A stretch of DNA of 7,679 nucleotides from Pauljensenia sp902373545 (GTDB lineage: Bacteria; Actinomycetota; Actinomycetes; Actinomycetales; Actinomycetaceae). Below are positions 1 through 7,300 of the stretch, one piece after another. The translations under genes were made by a program, and so were the position numbers. The notes below the pieces were generated by a model, which saw only the letters and a list, made by a program, of their open reading frames with translations, did no database searches and was not told the DNA's origin. The stretch spans positions 1 through 7,679 of the forward strand of contig NZ_JAPWAG010000046.1 in assembly GCF_041432775.1 (NCBI RefSeq), written 5' to 3'. Every line of letters begins with the position of its first letter. Within the stretch, counting starts at the first letter, position 1.

Positions 1-252
1 ACAATGCCCTCACTCTTGGCCCGCGCCCAGGCACGTTTATAGCCCCACCGTCGATGCGCGGCGGCAAAATCGTTCATCCACTGGCGCACAGGCCCATGAT
101 CACGCAGCGTCTTCGCCCCGCCCGCCGCGCGGGCCCGGCAATACGCTGACCGGGACAGCCCAGCAACGCGCCCGCGCAAGACGCTGAGAAAACCCCTGAC
201 CAACCAGGTAGCTCACAGCTTCATGCCTGCGCGCCGGGCCTAGAAGTTTCCC
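1..252 (-). pseudogene. IS3-family transposase OrfB, N-terminal part, frameshifted and cut by the window edge
   Basis: The frame enters from the slippery heptamer at 252-246 in the -1 phase relative to orfA and reads GKLLGPARRHEAVSYLVGQG then FSQRLARA, the typical start of an IS3 OrfB. Around 163-178 the homology moves to another phase, continuing VAGLSRSAYCRARAAGG, then QWMNDFAAAHRRWGYKRAWA, to the left edge. The second stretch matches the OrfB N-terminal helix-turn-helix region (the WGYKR.WA motif). The shift equals one inserted base or two deleted bases in a GC-rich run (GCGCGGGCGCG). The integrase-like DDE catalytic core would lie beyond the left edge and cannot be judged. With the frameshift and orfA's stops, no functional OrfAB transposase could come from this copy. 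Confidence 0.82.
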
Positions 253-527
253 TATGCCAACTCTCGCAGCGCTGCCTTCTCTAGCTCTGCTTGGCCCAGC
301 AACTGTTTCAAGCGCGCGTTTTGCTCGCGCAACTCACGCAGTTCCTTGGCCTCACGACGACTCATCGACCCATAACGCTAGCGCCACCGGCACAACGTCG
401 CCTCGCTGATACCCAGCACGCGGCAGGCCTGGGCCACACTCATGCCCTCACCTCGCAGCGCCTCGGCCTTCTCCAGCTTCACGACAATCTGCTCAGGCGT
501 GTGCTTCGAGAACTTCCTCATGGTCAT
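240..527 (-). pseudogene. IS3-family transposase OrfA, interrupted by two amber codons
   Basis: The start is the ATG at 527-525 (a second ATG is at 521-519). The 95-codon frame ends at TAG 242-240, a normal OrfA length. The N-terminal part (KFSKHTPEQIVVKLEKAEAL, then GMSVAQACRVLGISEATLCR) is a clear IS3 OrfA helix-turn-helix. The C-terminal part (ELRELREQNARLKQLLGQAE) is the usual leucine-zipper-like helix, and the reading ends GNF before the stop, as in many IS3 OrfA proteins. TAG codons interrupt the frame at 380-378, where the family normally has glutamine (WRQ.YG), and at 254-252, six residues upstream of the natural end counting its own codon position. Both are one substitution from a sense codon. 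OrfA normally binds the element's inverted repeats and is fused to OrfB by frameshifting. As it stands, only the first 49 residues could be made. Confidence 0.88.
246..252 (-). promoter_or_regulatory. Programmed -1 ribosomal frameshift heptamer (G GGA AAC) at the orfA/orfB junction
   Basis: On the minus strand the bases GGGAAAC lie in orfA phase as G GGA AAC, the canonical X XXY YYZ slippery pattern, two codons before the orfA stop at 242-240. Slipping back one base puts the ribosome in the frame that encodes the OrfB start, as expected for IS3 OrfAB fusion. The amber codon at 254-252 shares its last base with the first base of the heptamer, so ribosomes would stop just before slipping. Confidence 0.75.
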
Positions 528-535
528 CCATTCTG

Positions 536-555
536 CCCGGCCACAAGCAGCCGGG
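536..555. repeat. Perfect 6-bp inverted repeat (CCCGGC / GCCGGG, 8-base loop) near the IS end
   Basis: CCCGGC at 536-541 and GCCGGG at 550-555 are exact reverse complements around an 8-base spacer. The structure lies between the probable IS tip (about 568) and the orfA start (527). A hairpin here could occlude orfA translation in transcripts reading in from outside, a known strategy of insertion sequences, or could be chance in GC-rich DNA. No T-run follows on either strand, so it is not a standard intrinsic terminator. Confidence 0.45.
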
Positions 556-568
556 ACTACTCAGAACA

Positions 569-1170
569 ACCCTCTCAAAACAAACGGTCCGAAAAACCCA
601 GACCCCTCCAAGATCAAGACATACGACGAGAAGAACATTCTCAAGAAAGAAAAAGACCAGCTCCTCGAGACCCTGCACACCAAGATGATCGGCTCGATCG
701 CTGCTGATTCCAACGCTGAGATGAACCGAGTCAACGCTGAGTTGTATCCCGATGGCAGCCGCAAGGTGTGCCCATAGTTCCAGTTCCAGATCAACGGGCA
801 AGGCATCAATTACAAGTTCGACCACTGCGGCAATCGAGGCTCAGAAGCCAAGTCCCGGCACCTGGCGATCTTCGATGTCGCAATGCTCCGCCACACGCCG
901 CTGCTGTTCCTCATCCACGACTCAGCGATCATCAAACTCGTCGGACACGCACCCGTTCGCGCGCTGCTAGGTGCATACATGCGTGCGGCGGAACTCACAA
1001 GCGCTGCAGAAGAGCCCAAGCAGGTATTCTTCTCATTCGATGCGACAAAGGCGTATGGTCGGCAAGCCGAGGAACTCGTCGAAGCGACGCGCGTCATCCA
1101 CCTCGGCGACGGCCCTGAAGCCCTCTACGACTTCACCTGGAACACAGAGACCACCGAGGAAGGTAACTAA
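569..1170 (+). pseudogene. DUF2326-type protein, C-terminal remnant: 5'-truncated by the IS and interrupted by an amber codon
   Basis: One reading frame runs from the IS boundary to TAA 1168-1170, broken only by TAG at 775-777. Before the stop, a charged helical segment (KNILKKEKDQLLETLHTKMI, then AEMNRVNAELYPDG) resembles the coiled-coil-to-globular transition of DUF2326 proteins. After it come INGQGINYKF, SRHLAIFDVAMLRHTPLLFL, IHDS, then KQVFFSFDATKAYG and RVIHLGDG, which follow the DUF2326 pattern (FD.A.L..TPL.FLIHDS, then a second strand). Family proteins are usually several hundred residues with an N-terminal ATP-binding part; about 200 remain. The hydrophobic strand ending HDS looks like a Walker-B/D-loop of an ABC/SMC-type ATPase, and I recall DUF2326 being linked to three-component ABC defence systems; both are inference. 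The next gene starts 2 bases after the stop, so this was probably the leading operon gene. A shorter product starting at ATG 883 (95 residues) could still be translated. Confidence 0.75.
1156..1163 (+). promoter_or_regulatory. Ribosome binding site for the HTH gene
   Basis: GAGGAAGG lies 9 bases before ATG 1173, inside the last codons of the upstream DUF2326 remnant. This supports translational coupling and fixes the HTH start. Confidence 0.6.
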
Positions 1171-1172
1171 CC

Positions 1173-1400
1173 ATGCGTATCACCTTCAAACCGCTGTGGA
1201 AACTCCGCATTGGCCGCGACATGACCCGCGAAGACCTCCGCCGAGCTGCAGGACTATCCCCAGCAACCATCGTCAAGCTCGGTAAAGACGGCAACGTCAC
1301 CACCAACGTACTGCTGTGGATCTGCCAAACTCTGCAGTACAATCTTGAAGATATCATTGAAGTAGTGCCAGAAACAGCAAATAAGGAAATGCCAGCATGA
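1173..1400 (+). CDS. XRE/Cro-type helix-turn-helix protein, 75 aa, possible R-M regulator
   Basis: A small single-domain DNA-binding protein. Residues about 15-65 form the five-helix XRE fold: MTREDLRRAAGLSPATIVKL carries the helix-turn-helix (LRRAAGLSPATIVKL, the recognition helix starting near SPATI), followed by a short loop (GKDGNVTTN) and the closing helices ending LEDIIEVV. This resembles the HTH_26/YozG-like branch of small Cro/C1 repressors. The length is normal and no other domain is present. The ATG at 1173 has a GAGGAAGG site 9 bases upstream. The gene begins 2 bases after the DUF2326 remnant and its TGA overlaps the hsdM ATG (ATGA at 1397-1400), so it is co-translated with hsdM. 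By analogy with R-M controller proteins it may set R-M expression, but no operator repeat is visible nearby. It could instead belong functionally with the DUF2326 gene. Confidence 0.88.
   Translation: MRITFKPLWKLRIGRDMTREDLRRAAGLSPATIVKLGKDGNVTTNVLLWICQTLQYNLEDIIEVVPETANKEMPA
1383..1387 (+). promoter_or_regulatory. Ribosome binding site for hsdM
   Basis: AAGGA lies 9 bases before ATG 1397, within the 3' end of the HTH gene, and supports the ATGA-overlap start of hsdM. Confidence 0.55.
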
Positions 1401-3178
1401 GTAACCTTGGACCCTTCATTTGGGGCATCGCCGACCAGCTCCGAGGCGATTACAAGCCGCACGAGTACGGTGATGTCATCCTGCCGATGACCATTTTGCG
1501 CAGGCTCGACTGTGTACTTGAAGACCATCGGGAGGACCTGGCTGGGCTTGTCCGAGCCTTTGCTGACAAACCTGAACTACTCAGCGCCCAGGTCAAGCGC
1601 AAGACCGGCTTGTCTTTCTACAACACGACACCGTGGACGCTGCAGACGCTACTCGGCGACCCCGCAGGGCTCGAGGCCAACTTCAAGCAGTACATCGATG
1701 GATTCTCGGACAACCTCGACGTCTTCGAGCGGTTCAAGTTCGGCGACCAGATTGCCAGGATGGCGGAGAAGGATCTGCTCTTCATCATCATCGAGAAGTT
1801 CGCGCGCGTAGACCTGCACCCGAACAAGGTCCCCAACGCAGAGATGGGCGACCTCTACGAGTATCTGATTCGCACGTTCAACGAGTCCACCAATGAGTCG
1901 CCCGGTGAGTACTTCACACCCCGCGACGCAATCCGGCTCATGGTCGACCTGATCTTCGCGGGGGACGACGACGCGCTCTCGGTTCCAGGTACGGTCCGAT
2001 CGATTTACGATCCCACCGCGGGAACAGGTGGGATGCTCTCGATCGCAGAAGAACACCTCATCGGCAGCCCGGAACACCCTGGCCTCAACCCCGACGCTCA
2101 GCTACGTATGTACGGGCAGGAGCGAAACGACCAGTCCTACGCAGTCTGCAAGTCCGATCTGCTCATCAAAGGGCATGATCCGTCCAACATCCAGCTTGGC
2201 GATACACTCGCTGATGACAGGTTTCCCGGCCAAACTTTTGATTACTGCTTGTCCAACCCTCCTTATGGCGACGACTGGAAGAAGAGCCAAGCTGCGGTCA
2301 TCGCCGAGCTTAAGGAACTGGGAGAAGCATCCCGCTTCTCCGTAGGAGCAAAGGAGCCCAAGAAGAACACCCCGGCAGTCTCCGATGGACAGATGCTCTT
2401 CCTACGCCACCTCATTGCAAAGATGCGCCCCAAGAACAAAGGCGGTGGACGCGCGGCCATCGTCATGAACGGCTCGCCACTGTTCAATGGTGCAGCCGAA
2501 TCAGGCCCCTCAAATATCCGGCGATGGGTACTCGAGGCAGACCTCGTTGATGCCATCATCGCGCTGCCGAACGACATGTTCTACAACACCGGAATCACGA
2601 CCTACATCTGGGTGCTGGACAACAACAAGCCCGCCGATCGACAGGGCAAAGTTCAACTGATCGACGCCACCAACTTCTACGTCAAGATGCGTAAGAAGCT
2701 CGGCGACAAGGGACGCGAACTCTCGGAAGACAACCGTCGCCAGATCCTTGAGATATACAGCGCGTACGAGGAGTCCGACTACTGCAAGATTCTCCCCGTT
2801 GAGGAATTCGGATACTGGACCATCACCGTTGAACGACCCCAACGCGACCAGGACGGCCAGATCGTCACGACTTCACGGGGTAAGCCGGTCGCAGACTCCA
2901 ACCTCCGCGACACAGAGAAAGTTCCATTCACCTACGCAGGCAATACGGACGGGATCGGCGGCTATGAAGCCACCGCCGATGCGTACATGCGCAGCGAGGT
3001 GCTGCCATACGTTGATGATGCCTGGATCGACAAGAAGAAGACCAAGATCGGCTACGAAATTCTATTCAGCCGATACTTTTATTCCTATACGCCGCCTCGA
3101 TCGATTCATGAAATTGACGCGGAACTGCGCGAGGTTGCGACGGAGCTGCTCACGCTTCTCAAGGAGGTTGGGGCTTGA
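1397..3178 (+). CDS. hsdM: Type I restriction-modification system methyltransferase subunit HsdM
   Basis: SAM-dependent DNA adenine-N6 methyltransferase subunit of a type I R-M enzyme. With HsdS it methylates one adenine on each strand of a bipartite target, protecting host DNA. It is 593 residues long, within the family range. The N-terminal helical HsdM domain opens with FIWGIADQLRGDYKPHEYGD and VILPMTILRRLDCVLE. The conserved GEYFTPRD stretch is at residues 170-177. The SAM-binding motif I is DPTAGTGG at 205-212, and the catalytic motif IV is NPPYG at 287-291, the NPPY form that marks adenine-N6 enzymes. The C-terminal tail (SRYFYSYTPPRSIHEIDAEL) is a helical segment typical of the HsdS-contacting end. 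The start overlaps the HTH stop by 4 bases, and the stop overlaps the hsdS TTG by 4 bases. No broken motif or internal stop was seen, so an active enzyme is expected. Confidence 0.97.
   Translation: MSNLGPFIWGIADQLRGDYKPHEYGDVILPMTILRRLDCVLEDHREDLAGLVRAFADKPELLSAQVKRKTGLSFYNTTPWTLQTLLGDPAGLEANFKQYIDGFSDNLDVFERFKFGDQIARMAEKDLLFIIIEKFARVDLHPNKVPNAEMGDLYEYLIRTFNESTNESPGEYFTPRDAIRLMVDLIFAGDDDALSVPGTVRSIYDPTAGTGGMLSIAEEHLIGSPEHPGLNPDAQLRMYGQERNDQSYAVCKSDLLIKGHDPSNIQLGDTLADDRFPGQTFDYCLSNPPYGDDWKKSQAAVIAELKELGEASRFSVGAKEPKKNTPAVSDGQMLFLRHLIAKMRPKNKGGGRAAIVMNGSPLFNGAAESGPSNIRRWVLEADLVDAIIALPNDMFYNTGITTYIWVLDNNKPADRQGKVQLIDATNFYVKMRKKLGDKGRELSEDNRRQILEIYSAYEESDYCKILPVEEFGYWTITVERPQRDQDGQIVTTSRGKPVADSNLRDTEKVPFTYAGNTDGIGGYEATADAYMRSEVLPYVDDAWIDKKKTKIGYEILFSRYFYSYTPPRSIHEIDAELREVATELLTLLKEVGA
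3161..3167 (+). promoter_or_regulatory. Strong ribosome binding site that fixes the TTG start of hsdS
   Basis: AAGGAGG, a near-complete anti-16S match, lies 7 bases before TTG 3175. It justifies choosing the rare TTG, which overlaps the hsdM TGA (TTGA), over internal ATG codons that would remove part of the first target-recognition domain. Confidence 0.75.
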
Positions 3179-4386
3179 GCCGGCAATTTCACGGAGAGTA
3201 CTTGCCAGACTGGGTGCTCGAGCCAAACTATGAACATGAAATCATTCCGGTTGGGTATGTGTTTCAGAAGTCCAAGGTTGTCCCCGGGCCGAGTGAATCG
3301 GAACAGTATCAGCGGTTGTCGCTGACTATGAACGGCGTACTCCCTCGCTCGCGCGAGGCAACAGATGGCCTTCAGCCCGAAAACTTTGATGGCTATCAGT
3401 TAATCAAACCGGGACAGCTGATCTTCAAATTGATTGATTTGCAGAATGTGTCCACGAGCCGCGTTGGCTTGTCAGAAGATCTTGGGCTCGTCAGTCCGGC
3501 CTATATCGCTCTTACCGCGGACCGCCGCGTACTTCCTAAGTACGCCTACTGGTACTTCATGGATCTGTACAACAGGCGCATCTTCAACAATCTAAGCGAG
3601 GGCGGAGTCCGGGCAAATCTTAGCTGGGAAGGATTACGGCAACTGCCTTTTATTCTGCCATCCATTGAGCGTCAACGTCACATTGTTGAGTTTCTTGATG
3701 CAGAACTCGAGCAAATTGACGCCCTCACCGCAGAACAAGAACGGCTGGTTTCCCTGCTAATCGAACGTCGTGCAGCAGTTGCGGAGGAACTTGTCAGTCG
3801 GGCAGATTCGAAGGAAGTTCGCAATCGAGGCATTTTCAGGCATGTGGACCGTAAGTCCAAGACCGGCGAGGAGGAATTACTCTCAGTTAGTCACATCACC
3901 GGGGTGACTCCACGGTCTGAGAAGAATGTGACAATGTTTGAAGCGGAGTCGAAAATTGGATACAACCTGGTTGAGCCAGGAGAGTTAGTAATTAACACAA
4001 TGTGGGCATGGATGGGAGCGCTCGGCGTTTCAGATTTTGAAGGCATTGTGAGCCCTTCCTACGATATTTACGAGTTTATCGATCGAGGAGAATTTTGCCC
4101 CGAATACTTCGACATGCTCTATCGGACCGATCGTTACATTGGACTTATGAAGGCTCATTCCCGGGGCATTTGGGAATCGCGACTCCGGTTGTACCCCGAC
4201 GTGTTTCTATCCCTTACTTCGCCAGTTCCCTCTCTTAAAGCGCAACAGCAGATAGCTCATGAGTACCGCGTCAAATGTGCTGAAACAGACGAGTTGCTCT
4301 TGAAAGTGCAATCTCTTACCAGTCTTTTGGAAGAACGAAAGCAAGCATTGATTACGGCGGCAGTGACCGGTGAGCTGGAGGTGTGA
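3175..4386 (+). CDS. hsdS: Type I restriction-modification system specificity subunit HsdS
   Basis: DNA-sequence specificity subunit. It bridges two HsdM and two HsdR subunits, and its two target-recognition domains (TRDs) each read half of the split recognition site. It is 403 residues, normal for a complete two-TRD HsdS. TRD1 spans about residues 1-160 and ends LSWEGLRQLPFILPS. The central conserved helix is about 162-210 (PSIERQRHIVEFLDAELEQI, then LIERRAAVAEEL). TRD2 spans about 210-350. The C-terminal helix is about 352-403 (PSLKAQQQIAHEYRVK, then LLEERKQALITAAVTGELEV). The two helices align without gaps at an offset of 190 residues, giving the usual pseudo-twofold symmetry. Translation starts at TTG 3175, four bases into the hsdM overlap, behind AAGGAGG. 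GC over 3901-4140 (TRD2) is about 47%, against 55% over 2521-2760 of hsdM, suggesting TRD exchange. The recognition sequence cannot be read from the protein. Confidence 0.95.
   Translation: MSRQFHGEYLPDWVLEPNYEHEIIPVGYVFQKSKVVPGPSESEQYQRLSLTMNGVLPRSREATDGLQPENFDGYQLIKPGQLIFKLIDLQNVSTSRVGLSEDLGLVSPAYIALTADRRVLPKYAYWYFMDLYNRRIFNNLSEGGVRANLSWEGLRQLPFILPSIERQRHIVEFLDAELEQIDALTAEQERLVSLLIERRAAVAEELVSRADSKEVRNRGIFRHVDRKSKTGEEELLSVSHITGVTPRSEKNVTMFEAESKIGYNLVEPGELVINTMWAWMGALGVSDFEGIVSPSYDIYEFIDRGEFCPEYFDMLYRTDRYIGLMKAHSRGIWESRLRLYPDVFLSLTSPVPSLKAQQQIAHEYRVKCAETDELLLKVQSLTSLLEERKQALITAAVTGELEV
4377..4381 (+). promoter_or_regulatory. Ribosome binding site for hsdR
   Basis: GGAGG lies 8 bases before ATG 4390 and 5 bases before the adjacent GTG 4387. 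The spacing favours the ATG. Confidence 0.6.
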
Positions 4387-4389
4387 GTG

Positions 4390-7300
4390 ATGGCGACGCA
4401 GCATGAGAAGGCTTTCGAGGAGGAGATCTGTGACTACCTAGCCGCTCATGGCTGGGTTTATGACCGCCACTACCGTGGCTACGATCAGAGTCTCGCCTTG
4501 GTGCCGGATGATGTGTTTGCTTGGCTCCGTCGTACTCAGCCGGAGCAGTGGGAAAAGGTCGTCAAACCGTCGATGACTCTTGCAGAACAAGAACGCGCCA
4601 AACAGGGGATCCTCGACCGACTTGCGAAGGAGCTCGATCAGCCTCTGGAGCATGGCGGTGGAATCTTGGCGGTGCTTCGGGGCGGATTCAAACGCACCCC
4701 GGCCAAGTTCGCCATGTGCGCGTTCAAACCCGCAACTTCGCTGAATCCCACTGCACAGCGGAACTACGAGGCCAACATTCTGCGGGTGATGCGCCAAGTC
4801 CACCACTCGGCCAAGAATCCCAATGAATCGATTGACCTGGTCTTCTTCGTCAATGGCATCCCCGTGGCAACTGCCGAACTGAAGACTGACAACACCCAGT
4901 CAATCGATGACGCGGTTCATCAGTACAAGCACGATCGCAAGCCGCAAGGCGAGCCGCTTCTGAAGTGGGGATCACGTTGTCTGGTCCATTTCGCTGTATC
5001 CACGGACGAGATCCGTATGACGACACGACTCTCGGGGACTGACACAGTGTTCCTGCCGTTCAACCTTGGTAATGACGGCGGTGCTGGCAACCCGGTCAAT
5101 CCTGATGGTGCGGCGACCTCATACCTTTGGGAGCGTGTGCTCCAACGTGACAACTGGCTGCAGATCATTGAGCGCTTCATCAACGCTCAAACGTCGGAGA
5201 AGATCAACCCAGTGACCGGGGAGCACAAGAAGTCGACGCAGATCATCTTCCCACGATTCCACCAGTGGGAGGCAGTCACCGAACTTCTGTCGGCCACCAG
5301 AGCCGAGGGGCCAGGGCACCGCTACCTTATCCAGCACTCGGCAGGATCAGGGAAGACCAACTCCATTGCCTGGCTGGCTCATGGGTTGGCCAACCTCCAC
5401 GACGACACCAATACCAAGATCTTCGACTCGGTCATCGTGGTCACCGACCGGACAGTCCTCGATGACCAGTTGCAGAAGGCGATCAAAGCGATCGAAGGCA
5501 CCCGCGGGACGGTCGGAACGATCAACGCCGATGAGGTCCGCAAAGCAGCAGAAACCTCCAAGTCTGCTCTCCTCGCCAAGGAACTGGCTAACGGCAAGCT
5601 GATCATCATCGTCACGTTGCAGACGTTCCCCTTCGTTCTCGAGGCGATCTCTGAGCAGGGTGGAATGGCAGACAAGAACTTCGCTGTCATCGCGGATGAA
5701 GCACACTCGTCTCAGACTGGAACAAGTGCGCAAAAGCTGCGCCAGGTCCTCTCGCAGGCAGAGGTTGAGGCAATCGGCGAGGGTGCAGAGCTGTCCGTTG
5801 AGGACGTGCTGGCTGCGGAGATGGCTGCGCGCGCCACATCCGCAAACGTGTCCTTCTATGCCTTTACAGCCACCCCCAAGGGTAAGACCCTCGAAATGTT
5901 CGGTCGCCCCGGTGCCGACGGGACACCGCAGGCGTTCCATGTGTATTCGATGCAGCAGGCCATCGAGGAAGGGTTCATCCTCGACGTGTTGCGCAACTAC
6001 ACCACCTACAAGACGGCATTCCAGCTTGCGCAGAAAGCCGATGGGAAAACCGCGCCAACTGATGAGGTGGATGAGGCCACCGCGACGAAGGGCCTTATGC
6101 GATGGGTGAGTCTGCATCCGACCAATATCGCCCAGAAGGTCCAGATCATCGTTGAGCACTACCGCACCAATGTGGCCCACCTGCTTGATGGGCACGGCAA
6201 GGCAATGGTGGTGACCTCCAGCCGGGCAGCAGCCCTCAAGTACAAGACCGCGATCGACCGATACATCGCCTCTCATGGTTACGAGATGGGCACCCTGGTG
6301 GCCTTCTCAGGCAGCCTCACCAGTGAACAAGTTGAAGAAGTAGTTCCTGGGGTCGCCGAGCCCTACACCGAACACAACATGAACCCGGGGCTGCGTGGCC
6401 GCACAATCCCGAATGCGTTTGGTGGGGACCAGTACCAGGTACTGATTGTGGCGAACAAGTACCAGACGGGCTTCGACCAGCCGCTGCTGTGCGCCATGTA
6501 TGTCGATAAAAGGCTCGACGGAATCGAGGCTGTCCAGACGCTGTCCCGGTTGAACCGTACCCTGCCGTCCAAGGGCAAGGACACCACCTACGTCCTCGAC
6601 TTCGTCAACGATCCCGAGACAATCTTGAATTCGTTCCTGCCGTACTTCCGCACGGCCCAGATCACCCAAACAACAGACCCTGATCTGGTACACGATCTAG
6701 CGCGCAAGCTCGAGACGGCCGGTATCTACACCGCAGACGAGGTGGACCGCTTCGCTCACGCCTTCATCATCGAAAAGGCACATGGCAAGCACACCGGCGC
6801 CCTCAAGAGCGCTGCCGATCGCTTCAATGATCGGTACTGCGCAGCGCTCAAGGACCAAGACAAAGCATCCATCGACGAACTGGACCTCTTCCGCAAAGAC
6901 GTGGGATCTTTCGTCCGCCTCTACGACTTCCTGTCCCAGATCGTTGACTACGAGGACACAGATCTCGAAAAACTCGCGCTGTTCCTCCGCCTCCTCAAGC
7001 CGCGTCTCACAGGGCGCAAGAGCACCGAGGAACTTGACCTGTCAAGCATCGAGTTGACACACATCAAGCAAACACGGCGTAGCGAGGGATCAATCTCGCT
7101 GACTGGTGACGGGGACAAGCTCAAGCCGATGGGTATCGGCGGTGGGACCACACGGGACCCAAACATGGTGGCCTGGGAACAGATCCTGAAGAACATCAAC
7201 GATCTGTTCGAAGGGGAGAATTTCGACCCCGACTCGGTCAATTCTTGGGTGCAGGGAGTCGTGACCATTCTCGTCAAGGACGAGGCGATCCGAGAACAGG

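Larger units (their letters stand above)
1..568 (-). mobile_element. Degenerate IS3-family insertion sequence, partial (runs off left edge)
   Basis: Reading the minus strand from about 568 leftward gives the IS3 layout: a short leader, orfA (helix-turn-helix plus leucine-zipper-like protein), a -1 frameshift site at the orfA end, then the start of orfB. The rest of orfB and the far inverted repeat lie outside the window. The end near 568 is inferred: the minus strand begins TGTTCTGAG there, IS3 elements begin with TG, and orfA starts about 40 bases further in. Without the other end the terminal repeat cannot be confirmed. GC counted over 61-300 is about 65%, higher than the R-M genes (about 55-58%), consistent with separate origin. 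Two amber codons in orfA and a frameshift in orfB make the copy non-autonomous. It lies antisense to the downstream operon and appears to have replaced the 5' part of the DUF2326 gene. Confidence 0.85.

Noticed and set aside
442..777. Plus-strand open frame starting inside the IS and running into the DUF2326 remnant
   Set aside because: Its first part is antisense to orfA and only the part after about 568 matches the DUF2326 gene. It is a chance chimera across the insertion boundary, not a gene.
1000..1172. Possible promoter ahead of the HTH gene (TATTCT near 1025)
   Set aside because: No -35-like element is found at suitable spacing, and the gene is tightly coupled to the upstream frame.
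971..1285. Plus-strand frame spanning the end of the DUF2326 remnant and the HTH gene
   Set aside because: Arg/Ser/Pro/Thr-rich low-complexity translation typical of an out-of-frame reading. The DUF2326 and HTH frames explain the region.
1649..2077. Minus-strand open frame opposite hsdM
   Set aside because: It is a shadow of the hsdM coding frame, with no ribosome site or domain.
5347..6276. Long minus-strand open frame (309 codons) opposite hsdR
   Set aside because: It lies wholly within hsdR, which has all its motifs in the plus frame. Long antisense frames are common in GC-rich genes and this translation has no recognisable domain.
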